DNA from: Saprospiraceae bacterium
GTDB lineage: Bacteria > Bacteroidota > Bacteroidia > Chitinophagales > Saprospiraceae
NCBI GenBank assembly: GCA_030729925.1
Contig: JANQWK010000012.1
Coordinates: 63,552-127,551 of the forward strand
Direction: 5' to 3'
DNA: 64,000 bases
Below the pieces are notes generated by a model, which was given only the letters and a program-made list of their open reading frames with translations, searched no databases and was not told the origin of the DNA. The number at the start of each line of letters is the position of its first letter. Position 1 is the stretch's first letter. Of this stretch, positions 43,512-52,068 are shown in pieces. A program made the position numbers and the translations under genes.

Positions 43512-44678
43512 ATGAAGTTGAAATTGGGATTCATTTTTGGGTTAACGCTATCTTATTTCCAAGCCTTTGCTCAGCCCATAGCAAGAGTTGAAAACGTAAA
43601 AATCCAATCAACCGCATTAAATCAGGAAAGGGAAATTTTGATCTATACACCCATAGATTACGATTGGAGGACAAACGAATATTTCAATGTCATTTATGTT
43701 TTTGATAGCCAAAACAGAGAATTTTTTGATTATACAAGTTCAATGATTTCTTTTTTGACCAACGGCGATAAATCTTTTATCGTTGTAGGGATAACTTCGC
43801 CTTATAATGAAAAAATTGACTATTCAAGGAACAATGATTTGTTGCCGTTTTTAGAAACTGAAAAATCAAGAAGCCGATACGGGAAATACCACGGAAATGC
43901 GGATGATTTTTTAAAATATGTGTCGCATGAAGTAGTTCCTTACATAAATGCTAACTATAGAACACTTGACCATAATACGGCAGTTGGACACTCCTTAAGC
44001 GCTTCATTTATCCTTTATTCATTAATTAAAAACCCAAGTTTGTTCAGCAATTACATCGCAATATCTCCGAATTTTGCTTATGACGATGAAGTGCTTGCAA
44101 AGCAACTTGTTGGGTTTGATTATTCCGGCGTAAAAGAGGTGAAATATTTGTTTTTAAGCCATGCAAACGAAGGCATTGAGTATTGGCAGGAATGGAAACC
44201 CGCAAGGGAAAAGGTGTATGCTTTTTTTAGTGAAGGTTTTGACAATCAAAAAATTTCAGTGAATATTTCAAGCTATCCGGAAAATAATCACTGGAATACT
44301 TTCCCTGTTGCGTTAAAAGATGCTGTTGAGTATTTTTTTGAAAATATTAGTGATGCACAAGGCAGTCAACTATCAGATGAACTGACCGAAGTAAACATAC
44401 GCATAAATGTACAAAATGAAAATGACACGATTTATATTTCTGGTAATCAGCCAAATTTGGGTGATTGGGATCCAGGCAAAATCCAGATGAAAAAAACTTC
44501 TGGTTTTGAAAGAGCGATAAATTTAAAAATAAAAAGCCCTGCAATGTTCAAATTCACCAAAGGAACTTGGGATACAGCATTACAAATTGTTGGCACTTAT
44601 GATCATGTGATCATAAAACCCAAAACAAAAACCGAGTATGAATTTGAGATGGTCAAAATTACAGACCAAGATCACTAG
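43512..44678 (+). CDS. Secreted esterase with C-terminal CBM20-like domain
   Basis: 388 residues from MKLKLGFIFG. Signal peptide ends at FQAFAQ. An alpha/beta-hydrolase esterase domain of the Fes/IroE type (about 20-280) has IYVFDSQNREFF, the nucleophile elbow AVGHSLSASF and a late His in PENNHWNTFP. The last 100 residues (VNIRINVQNENDTIYISGNQPNLGDWDPG) resemble a starch-binding CBM20 fold. Marked AT richness and A/T-ending codons contrast with neighbours, indicating acquisition by transfer. The natural substrate could be a sugar ester or siderophore ester; not decidable. Confidence 0.75.
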   Translation: MKLKLGFIFGLTLSYFQAFAQPIARVENVKIQSTALNQEREILIYTPIDYDWRTNEYFNVIYVFDSQNREFFDYTSSMISFLTNGDKSFIVVGITSPYNEKIDYSRNNDLLPFLETEKSRSRYGKYHGNADDFLKYVSHEVVPYINANYRTLDHNTAVGHSLSASFILYSLIKNPSLFSNYIAISPNFAYDDEVLAKQLVGFDYSGVKEVKYLFLSHANEGIEYWQEWKPAREKVYAFFSEGFDNQKISVNISSYPENNHWNTFPVALKDAVEYFFENISDAQGSQLSDELTEVNIRINVQNENDTIYISGNQPNLGDWDPGKIQMKKTSGFERAINLKIKSPAMFKFTKGTWDTALQIVGTYDHVIIKPKTKTEYEFEMVKITDQDH

Positions 44679-45002
44679 TACCCACTGATGGTATTTCCTG
44701 CAAACAAGACCTCCAAGGCATCAAATACCGGCTCAATAACAAATAGGATCCATTCATCATCAAGTTTAGCTATGTGTGTCATTTAGCCGGAAAAGACAAC
44801 CAGGATGTCAGACAAAATTTGTAGCTTAGGGAGGTGTATAATACCCCGACAAATTTAGACCACTATCTTAGTTGAAAAAAATAAACGAAGCACACATGAA
44901 AAGGCCAAAAAGGAAATTTTGAGCGGCCTTTAAGGCAAAAGTGGTAAACCCTTCCCATTTTTCGGATCATCATCAAATCTAATCGTATCAAATCGTATCA
45001 AA
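44679..45002. other. Intergenic region with IS remnant
   Basis: 324 bases between the esterase and first Fic gene. Apart from the IS3-like remnant (separate entry) it has a 10-base tandem duplication of AATCGTATCA at 44981-44990 and 44991-45000, directly before the Fic start codon. No other gene is seen. Confidence 0.6.
44818..44946 (+). pseudogene. Decayed IS3-family left end and transposase OrfA start
   Basis: Codons from ATG at 44896 read MKRPKRKF, stop, AAFKAKVV, which matches the usual IS3-type OrfA start (basic KKxRRKFSAxFKAKVALEAL) with the serine codon turned into TGA. The match ends at about 44946. The preceding 78 bases (from TGTAGCTTAGGGAGGTG) are where an IS3 terminal inverted repeat would lie. 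No downstream transposase remains, so this is a truncated, dead element. Confidence 0.6.
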
Positions 45003-46043
45003 ATGGGCAATCTGGTATATAATTTTAACCTGAGTATTGATTGGAAATTGATTAAGTTAATCAGTGAAATAGACCGTTTTGATGCAAATTGGACAGCCAT
45101 TGAACGAAAAGAAGGCCAAAGCCTCAAAGAATTGAAAAGCATTGCTACCGTTCGAAGTGTAGGAGCTTCGAACCGCATCGAAGGAAATAAAATGAGCGAT
45201 GAGGAAGTTGATGTATTGCTTCAGAATATTGACATTGCAAAACTTACAGACCGAGATTCGCAGGAAGTAGTCGGTTATTTTGAAGTATTGGATTTGATTG
45301 CGGCGTCTTACGAAAATATCAACCTTACCGAAAACCACATCAAAAATTTGCACAATATTTTGATGAAATATAGTGTCAAAGACGAATGGCATAAAGGTAA
45401 TTATAAGGTGCATAGCAATGCAGTTGAAGCTTCATTTCCTGACGGCACACGACAAATCATTTTTCAAACCACTGAAGCAGGATTTGCTACCGAAGATGCG
45501 ATAAGGCAGTTGTTTAATTGGTATGATTCCGAGACAGAAGTACACCCGTTAATCAAAGTAGCAGCTTTTGTCTATGATTTTTTGAGTGTTCACCCTTTCC
45601 AAGACGGCAATGGAAGGCTTAGCCGCTTGATGTCAACGCTTTTATTGCTCAAAAATGGATATAAATGGATACAATACGTGAGTTTTGAGCACGAAATAGA
45701 AAGCCGAAAAAACGAATATTATCAAGTTCTTAGAAGTTGTCAGGCACAACGCCCTAACGAAGATGTAACCGTTTGGATCCAGTTCTTTTTGAATTGCCTA
45801 TCAAATATTCAATCACAACTCATGAATAAGTTGCAAAAAAGCGGTTTGGAAACACAGCTTTCGCCAAAGGAAAAATCAATTTTTACAATTATTCAAAACC
45901 GTCCGAACATTCAGTCGGGGGAAATTGCCGAAAAATTGGCGATACCTGCACCAACTGTAAAGCGTATTTTGTCGGGGTTGCTCCATAAAGGATTGATTGA
46001 AAAACAAGGAAACGGACGAAATGTGAGTTATACGATAAAGTAA
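45003..46043 (+). CDS. Fic family protein with C-terminal winged helix
   Basis: 346 residues. The Fic core HPFQDGNGRLSR (197-208) is complete, so transfer of AMP or another nucleotide group to protein hydroxyls is plausible. The N-terminal helix holds the inhibitory motif S-x-x-x-E-G in ASNRIEGN (Ser56, Glu60, Gly61), making it a class II, self-inhibited Fic enzyme. Residues about 285-346 (SGEIAEKLAIPAPTVKRILSGLLHKGLIEKQG) form a winged helix likely to bind DNA, perhaps for autoregulation. AT-rich, part of the island, 93 bases before a second Fic gene. Confidence 0.9.
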   Translation: MGNLVYNFNLSIDWKLIKLISEIDRFDANWTAIERKEGQSLKELKSIATVRSVGASNRIEGNKMSDEEVDVLLQNIDIAKLTDRDSQEVVGYFEVLDLIAASYENINLTENHIKNLHNILMKYSVKDEWHKGNYKVHSNAVEASFPDGTRQIIFQTTEAGFATEDAIRQLFNWYDSETEVHPLIKVAAFVYDFLSVHPFQDGNGRLSRLMSTLLLLKNGYKWIQYVSFEHEIESRKNEYYQVLRSCQAQRPNEDVTVWIQFFLNCLSNIQSQLMNKLQKSGLETQLSPKEKSIFTIIQNRPNIQSGEIAEKLAIPAPTVKRILSGLLHKGLIEKQGNGRNVSYTIK

Positions 46044-46136
46044 CCATTAAATTTAATTAAAGCACAGATCCTTTAAGTTGGCGGACAAGTTTGAATTACA
46101 ACCCAATCAGTTCACCTCATAATCAAGTTCCAGACC

Positions 46137-47012
46137 GTGAGCAATAAAATATCCATACGATTTTTTGACGACCGCGAAGTACGGGCCCTATGGGACGAAG
46201 AAAATGCCAAGTGGTGGTTTTCGGTCTTGGATATTGTTGCCGTGCTTACCGATCAAAACGACTATAACAAAACCCGCAACTATTGGAAATACCTGAAAGC
46301 AAAACTAAAGAAAGAAGGCAATCAGTTGGGTAGTGGCACTACCCAACTGAAATTAACAGCGGCAGACGGCAAAAAGTATAAATCTGATATGCTTGACTAT
46401 AACGGGATTATTGCCCTGGGCAAAACATTTCCGGGAACAAAAGCCAACCGCTTTATCGAATGGTTTACCTACAGTGATGAAACCATTGACGGGAAAAGCA
46501 AAACCAAAGCGTATGCCTTATTCGATAGTTCTTTTATCAACAGCATAGAAGTAGGCACAACTAAAGGCTTGCAGCAAATACACGGATATTTATTTGGCGG
46601 TTTGTATGACTTTGCAGGGCAAATCAGACAGAAAAATATATCCAAAGGTGGTTTTCAATTTGCTGTTTCAGGCTTCCTTGAAGCAACCCTGAAACAAATA
46701 GATGCAATGCCTGAAAACACCTTTGATGATATTGTAGCCAAATATGTAGAGATGAATGTAGCCCATCCCTTTATGGAAGGTAATGGCAGAAGCACCCGAA
46801 TTTGGTTGGATTTGATCATGAAAAAACGCCTGAAAAAGTGTGTGGATTGGAGTAAAATAGGGAAGGCCGAATATATGAATGCCATGGTGAAAAGTCCTGT
46901 AAGCAGTGGTGCATTGAAAAAACTACTCAAAAACGCTTTAACCCCAGAAATTGACAGCAGAGAAATGTTTATGAAGGGAATTGATTATTCCTATTACTAC
47001 GAGGAAAATTAG
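46137..47012 (+). CDS. Bro-N-like/Fic fusion protein
   Basis: 291 residues from a GTG start. Residues 1-115 resemble Bro-N/antirepressor-type domains ([31 protein letters not shown]). Residues 125-291 are a Fic domain with a complete active-site loop [12 protein letters not shown] (210-221). The C-terminus SYYYEE (285-290) fits the class III S-x-x-x-E inhibitory pattern, with Glu in place of the usual final Gly/Asn. AT-rich like its neighbour. Such proteins occur as toxin or stress modules and phage-related genes; no separate antitoxin gene is visible. Confidence 0.85.
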   Translation: MSNKISIRFFDDREVRALWDEENAKWWFSVLDIVAVLTDQNDYNKTRNYWKYLKAKLKKEGNQLGSGTTQLKLTAADGKKYKSDMLDYNGIIALGKTFPGTKANRFIEWFTYSDETIDGKSKTKAYALFDSSFINSIEVGTTKGLQQIHGYLFGGLYDFAGQIRQKNISKGGFQFAVSGFLEATLKQIDAMPENTFDDIVAKYVEMNVAHPFMEGNGRSTRIWLDLIMKKRLKKCVDWSKIGKAEYMNAMVKSPVSSGALKKLLKNALTPEIDSREMFMKGIDYSYYYEEN

Positions 47013-47118
47013 AAATCATGAACGAGGCAGGTGAGTTTCGAGGGTATTTCAATCCACAGATTAGCACAGATAAAATCTGTGGTGAATAAGAAAAGTTATT
47101 CATTCAAACAATTTTTCA

Positions 47119-48348
47119 ATGCATTTATCGCTTCCTACCAGCTTCTTGATGGCCTTAGTGCTGAATACCTTGCCTTTGTTGACTGCCGCACAGCAACTGG
47201 ACGGTCTCTGGGAAGGGAAAGTGTTCCAGGAGGGGCTTCCGGATACGTTTGCCTATCGGCTGCTGTTGGAGGCTTCCGGTAGCGGGACCTTCCAGGGGCT
47301 GGCCGCTGCGCGCAAAATGAGTGGTCCGGATACGGCCGCGTTTGAGTGCTTGGCTTTTATGGACGGGGATCGCCTCGTCGTGCAGGACCTCACCCAGGTT
47401 TTTCCCCGAGAGGGGTTGCGATGGTGCCTGAAATACGCTACCCTGGAGCTTGAGGAGGCGGGTACGGTGCTGAAGGGAGCCTGGAAGGCGGAGGGCTGCG
47501 TAGCGGGTCGGATGGAATTGAAAAAGGTGATGACCGGGATACCGGATACGGTTTGGGAGGAACAAGCTGTTCCGTTTTCCCTGGAAGGGGCCTGGACAGG
47601 GGTGCTTTCGCAGTCGGATAGGGAATATGGTTTTTATTATGCGTTGCAGGTGCAACCGAATGGAAAGGGGAGTTCCTACATCGTGTCCGAGGATAATGGG
47701 GGCGATGCTACCCACGATTTGCAGTGGGAGTGGGAGCTGACAGATAGTTTGCTGAACCTGAATGAGGTAGCTGTCCTCCGGAAAACGGATCCCCGGTGGC
47801 GTTGGTGCATCAAGTCTGCCCGATTGCAACTTTACCGGGAGCCGCATCGGTATGTGCTGAAGGGAGACTGGTGGGGGCACCTGGAGGGCGATAGCAGTAC
47901 CTCGGGGGCTTGCGCTCCGGGTACCCTGATGCTTGAACGCCCCATCCTCTCGGAGCGCATCGCGCAGGTGGTGCAAAGCAGTGAGGAGGCTTATCGCCTG
48001 GATTATGACCGAAAAGTGAAGGTGACGCAGGTGCTGGAGGTGGCCAGCGATCAGCTCTATATCCGGGTGTGGGACAACGGAACGGTGGATGGGGATGTGA
48101 TTACGATTTTTCTCAATGGCAAGCGCATTGCCGATCGCTACCGGGTTACCAAGAGCAAGCGCAATTTTTCAGTGGTGTTGGATAAAGCCAATAATTTTTT
48201 GATCCTGCACGCAGATGACCTGGGTGAGGTTTCTCCCAATACGGTAGGCGTGGCGATAGACGACGGCCAGCGCGAACAGGTGATCATCATGAGTTCCAAC
48301 CTGTCCGAAAGCGGAGCCGTGCTGGTGCGCCAGATTCGGCGCAATTGA
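47119..48348 (+). CDS. Secreted protein of unknown function
   Basis: 409 residues. Signal peptide ends at LLTAAQQ. Two related segments (about 28-150 and 165-290) each begin with LxGxWxG/LEGAWTG and contain WCLKYATLELEEAG.VLKGAWKAEGC or WCIKSARLQLYREPHRYVLKGDWWG, so it is an internal duplication of a lipocalin-like beta unit. The last 100 residues (IRVWDNGTVDGDVITIFLNGKRI) match a domain common in exported Bacteroidota proteins. Composition returns to the core GC level. Converges on hldD. Confidence 0.65.
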   Translation: MHLSLPTSFLMALVLNTLPLLTAAQQLDGLWEGKVFQEGLPDTFAYRLLLEASGSGTFQGLAAARKMSGPDTAAFECLAFMDGDRLVVQDLTQVFPREGLRWCLKYATLELEEAGTVLKGAWKAEGCVAGRMELKKVMTGIPDTVWEEQAVPFSLEGAWTGVLSQSDREYGFYYALQVQPNGKGSSYIVSEDNGGDATHDLQWEWELTDSLLNLNEVAVLRKTDPRWRWCIKSARLQLYREPHRYVLKGDWWGHLEGDSSTSGACAPGTLMLERPILSERIAQVVQSSEEAYRLDYDRKVKVTQVLEVASDQLYIRVWDNGTVDGDVITIFLNGKRIADRYRVTKSKRNFSVVLDKANNFLILHADDLGEVSPNTVGVAIDDGQREQVIIMSSNLSESGAVLVRQIRRN

Positions 48349-48358
48349 CCTGCGCTGC

Positions 48359-49324
48359 TTACCAGATTTTCTCCCGACTCAGATACCGGGTCACGTATTC
48401 GTGAATGCCCCGTTCCAACGAGTAAAATTCCCGAGAATATCCCGCTCGCCGCAGTTTCTGCATGTCGGCCTCGGTAAAGTACTGGTAGGTATCCCGAATG
48501 TCTTCCGGGGTGTCAACAAAGAGGATCCGGGGTTCCCGCTGCATGGCTCTGAACGTGAGCGTGGCGAGATCGAGAAAAGTCCGTGCCTCGCCTGTACCTA
48601 CGTTGTACAACCCGGATTCGGGCTGGTGGCTGGCCAAAAACCTACAAATGGACACGACATCCTTGACATAGATGAAATCTCTGCTTTGTGCGCCGTCGGC
48701 AAAATCAGACCGGTGGGAACGGAAGAGCTTCATGGTTCCGGTGGACCTGATCTGCCGGAGCGTGTGGAAAATGACAGAGGCCATGCGCCCCTTGTGGTAT
48801 TCGTTGGGGCCATAGACGTTGAAAAATTTTAGTCCCGCCCAAAAAGGAGGGGCTTTTTCCTGCTGAAGCGCCCACTGGTCAAAGTCATTTTTGGAGACCC
48901 CGTAAGGATTGAGTGGCCGGAGGTGGTTGACCAGCGCGTGATCGTCCCGATACCCTCGCTCACCCGCGCCATAGGTGGCAGCACTGGAGGCATAAATGAG
49001 CGGAATCTCATAGCGGCTGCATTGTTCCCAGAGCTGCATGGAGTAATGCAGGTTCAGACGGTCGAAAATGCGGGTATCGGTTTCGGTTGTGTCTGTTCGC
49101 GCGCCCAGGTGGTAAATCAAATGGACTTCTTCATGGTGTTGATCCAGCCAGGCATGGAAATGATCGCGGCTGATGCAACTCTGAAACAACTTATCCCGGA
49201 AGTTCGGCTGTTTTTCGGGACGAAGCCAGTCATCTACCAGCACCAGCTGGTGCTCCCCCGACTCGAGGTAATTTTCCCACAGACAACTTCCAATAAAACC
49301 CGCAGCTCCTGTTATGACGATCAT
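48359..49324 (-). CDS. hldD: ADP-glyceromanno-heptose 6-epimerase
   Basis: 321 residues from MIVITGAAGFIGSCLW; longer upstream readings lack conservation. Extended short-chain dehydrogenase fold with GAAGFIGS (6-13), GARTDTTETD, the SSAATYG serine segment, the catalytic Tyr-x3-Lys YGVSK, and FFNVYGPNEYHKGRMASV, which is specific to HldD. It epimerises ADP-D-glycero-D-manno-heptose to the L form for the lipopolysaccharide inner core, matching the LptA-like LPS transport gene elsewhere in the window. Confidence 0.92.
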   Translation of the reverse strand: MIVITGAAGFIGSCLWENYLESGEHQLVLVDDWLRPEKQPNFRDKLFQSCISRDHFHAWLDQHHEEVHLIYHLGARTDTTETDTRIFDRLNLHYSMQLWEQCSRYEIPLIYASSAATYGAGERGYRDDHALVNHLRPLNPYGVSKNDFDQWALQQEKAPPFWAGLKFFNVYGPNEYHKGRMASVIFHTLRQIRSTGTMKLFRSHRSDFADGAQSRDFIYVKDVVSICRFLASHQPESGLYNVGTGEARTFLDLATLTFRAMQREPRILFVDTPEDIRDTYQYFTEADMQKLRRAGYSREFYSLERGIHEYVTRYLSREKIW

Positions 49325-49452
49325 CTTATAATGGTCTTTATCGTTATGCAAACTTAAACATCCGCCACAAATATACACCAACACGCCCGAATTCACTATT
49401 GGCATACCTAATTGACGGTAGGTCAACCCCAGCTTTTCCCCAATTTTAGGTA

Positions 49453-49505
49453 TTGGGCACCTGTCGGGAAAACTTTATGTTTGCCTTTGTTTAAAGTTAG
49501 TCTAA
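49453..49505 (+). promoter_or_regulatory. Promoter and possible iron-regulator site before the TonB receptor
   Basis: TTG (49453-49455), 20-base spacer and TATGTTTG (49476-49483) give a consensus promoter. TTAGTCTAA (49497-49505), just after the expected start site, matches the core of DtxR/IdeR operators (TTAGxCTAA); the outer half-sites are poorly kept, so this is tentative. Confidence 0.5.
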
Positions 49506-49532
49506 ATAGCGATAAAAAAACAAGTATAAAAT

Positions 49533-51989
49533 ATGCGTCATATCTACGGTGTGGGGATGTTTCTTTTGTTGTGTTGGGGGCTGCCGCTGCACGCCCAGGT
49601 ACTCATGCAGGGTAAAGTGGTGGATGCGGTGAGTGGGGAGGTATTGGTGGGGGTGCACGTCCGGATGGAAGGTATGTTGACCGGGGCGATTACGGATTAC
49701 CGGGGGGCGTTCGAGCTGGAGTTGGAAAAGGCGGGACAGCAGACCCTGTTGATCTCGGGTATCGGGTACCAGGAGTTGCGAGAACTGGTGGACATACAGC
49801 CCACAGCAAATGAAGGACTGGTTTTTGCCCTGGCTCCGGATATTGCCCTGTTGCCTTCGGTGGAGATCTTGGCGACCAGTTTGACCGGTGGTCTGGGTGG
49901 GAGGTACGATCTACCCGGCTTGGGACATTATGTTCCTGCCGCGGTACTGCGCAAGTTTAGCCATACCGACATCCACAAAATCCTGCAAAATGTCCCGGGG
50001 GTGTATTTCCAGGAGGAAGACGGTTTTGGCCTCAGGCCGAATATCGGTCTGCGGGGAACCAGCACCGAGCGCAGTTCTAAAATCAGCATCATGGAAGACG
50101 GCATCCTGGCTGCCCCGGCACCCTATGCTGCTTCGGCGGCTTATTATTTCCCTACGGCGGGTCGGATGCACGGCGTGGAGGTGTTGAAGGGAAGCAGTCA
50201 GATCAAATTTGGCCCTTTTACAACGGGGGGAGCGATCAACTTGCTTTCTACTCCGATTCCGGATGGTTTTGCCGGAAGGCTTAACCTGAGTACAGGGAGT
50301 TTTAACAACCAAAACCTGCACAGTTGGGTGGGCTACAGCAACGATCATGTGGGCTTGCTGGCGGAGACGTTTCAGTACAATGCCGACGGGTTCAAGACCC
50401 TGCCTACGGGCGATCCAACCGGTTTCGATAAGCAGGACTACCTGCTCAAGTTCCGCCTGAATACCGGCCCCAATGCGAAGGTCTATCAGGCCTTGACGGT
50501 CAAACACGGTTGGGCTTCAGAGACCTCCAACGAGACGTATCTGGGTTTGGCGTATGCCGACTACCAACAAGATCCCTACCAGCGCTACACGGCTTCGCAA
50601 AAAGACTTGATGGAGACGGAGCACAGCCAGCTTTCTCTGAAATACACGATTCAGCCCGTTTCCAACCTGCAGGTCAACCTCACCGCCTATGAAAATGTGT
50701 TTTCCCGCAATTGGTACAAGCTCGACAAGGTACGGGCGGTAGCCGGCGGCCCCTTGTATGCGATCGCAGATGTGTTGGACAACCCGGACAATTTCCAGGC
50801 TGCTTATGAAATCCTGAAGAGCGGGGTAGCTGATTTTGAAGATCCCCTCTGGCTGAAGGCCAACAACCGGGTTTATACGAGCAGGGGATTGCAGTTGCTG
50901 ACCGAGTGGAAACACAATGGGGAGAAAGCGGACCACCACTTACTTTTTGGGCTACGCCGACACTACGACGAGGAAGATCGCTTCCAATACAATGATACCT
51001 ATACTTACACATCCGGCGAAATGGCACTTACCCATGCCGGTGCTCCCGGGTCGGAGAGCAACCGGGTGGAATCTGCCAACGCTTTTGCAGGTTTCCTGCA
51101 ATATACCCTGAAATTTGAGCGATTCCGACTGGTGCCGGGGCTGCGCTATGAAGAAATAACCATCAGCAGGGCCGATTACGGCAAAGCAGACCCCGAACGC
51201 AGCGGGGCACAACTCAAAACCCGCAGCAACGAAGTTGCCGTTTTTATCCCCGGGCTGGGTTTTCACGTGGATGTAACGGACAAACTCAACCTTTTCGGGG
51301 GTGTCCATAAAGGGTTTTCGCCGCCAGGCTCAAGTCCGGGATCGGAGGCAGAGGAAAGCATCAACTACGAATTGGGAACACTGATAGAAACGGGTGCCTG
51401 GAAATCCAACATCGCGTTTTTCCTGAATGATTTCAGCAACTTGCTGGGTTCTGACCTGGCCGCGACGGGCGGACTGGGCGACGGGGATCTGTACAATGCG
51501 GGTGAAGTACGTTCGAGAGGAATAGAAGCCAATATACAATATCTCGGTATTCGGGGCACAAACGGCCGCTGGCAGTTGCCCCTGCAGTTGAATTACAACT
51601 ACTTCAGATCTACCTTCGCAAATAGTTTCGACAGCGACTTTGAGGCTTGGGGACAGGTAACAGCAGGCGACGAGTTGCCTTATGTACCCACCCAACAGGC
51701 AAGTTTCAGCATCAATTTCAACCACGACAGGTTGGATGTTTTTGTACAGAGCCAGTGGATCAGCGCCATGCGCACCACTGCGGGCAGCGGAGCAATAGCC
51801 GAAAATTCCGGTATCCCCGAGCAATTTACCCTGGACGCCGGTGTTCACGTGCACCTCAACTCCCGGCTCTCGCTCTACGCAACTGTCCTGAACCTCAACA
51901 ATGCCGATTTTTGGGTAGCCAGCAGACCTGCCGGGTTGCGACCCATTGCGCCCAGACGTTTGCGCGTGGGCTTGACGGCGAATTTTTAG
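49533..51989 (+). CDS. TonB-dependent outer-membrane receptor, FecA-like
   Basis: 818 residues. Signal peptide ends at LPLHAQ. A carboxypeptidase-regulatory-like domain (22-105, GKVVDAVSGEVLVGVHVRMEG) precedes the plug (about 130-240, RKFSHTDIHKILQNVPGVYF, IGLRGTSTERSSKISIMEDG) and a 22-strand barrel ending in the usual aromatic residue (LRVGLTANF). The plug most resembles ferric dicitrate receptors. It imports a metal chelate or similar ligand with TonB energy. No SusD partner or FecR/FecI pair is adjacent; a perfect terminator separates it from gcvP. Confidence 0.88.
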   Translation: MRHIYGVGMFLLLCWGLPLHAQVLMQGKVVDAVSGEVLVGVHVRMEGMLTGAITDYRGAFELELEKAGQQTLLISGIGYQELRELVDIQPTANEGLVFALAPDIALLPSVEILATSLTGGLGGRYDLPGLGHYVPAAVLRKFSHTDIHKILQNVPGVYFQEEDGFGLRPNIGLRGTSTERSSKISIMEDGILAAPAPYAASAAYYFPTAGRMHGVEVLKGSSQIKFGPFTTGGAINLLSTPIPDGFAGRLNLSTGSFNNQNLHSWVGYSNDHVGLLAETFQYNADGFKTLPTGDPTGFDKQDYLLKFRLNTGPNAKVYQALTVKHGWASETSNETYLGLAYADYQQDPYQRYTASQKDLMETEHSQLSLKYTIQPVSNLQVNLTAYENVFSRNWYKLDKVRAVAGGPLYAIADVLDNPDNFQAAYEILKSGVADFEDPLWLKANNRVYTSRGLQLLTEWKHNGEKADHHLLFGLRRHYDEEDRFQYNDTYTYTSGEMALTHAGAPGSESNRVESANAFAGFLQYTLKFERFRLVPGLRYEEITISRADYGKADPERSGAQLKTRSNEVAVFIPGLGFHVDVTDKLNLFGGVHKGFSPPGSSPGSEAEESINYELGTLIETGAWKSNIAFFLNDFSNLLGSDLAATGGLGDGDLYNAGEVRSRGIEANIQYLGIRGTNGRWQLPLQLNYNYFRSTFANSFDSDFEAWGQVTAGDELPYVPTQQASFSINFNHDRLDVFVQSQWISAMRTTAGSGAIAENSGIPEQFTLDAGVHVHLNSRLSLYATVLNLNNADFWVASRPAGLRPIAPRRLRVGLTANF

Positions 51990-52012
51990 AAGTCGAAACA
52001 AAAAGAAAAACA

Positions 52013-52043
52013 AAAGCCCCGGATGACCAGCATCCGGGGCTTT
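52013..52043. terminator. Bidirectional terminator between TonB receptor and gcvP
   Basis: AAAGCCCCGGATG (52013-52025) pairs perfectly with CATCCGGGGCTTT (52031-52043) around a five-base loop. Confidence 0.92.
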
Positions 52044-52068
52044 ACTGTTTTATAGAAATCGGGAAAAT

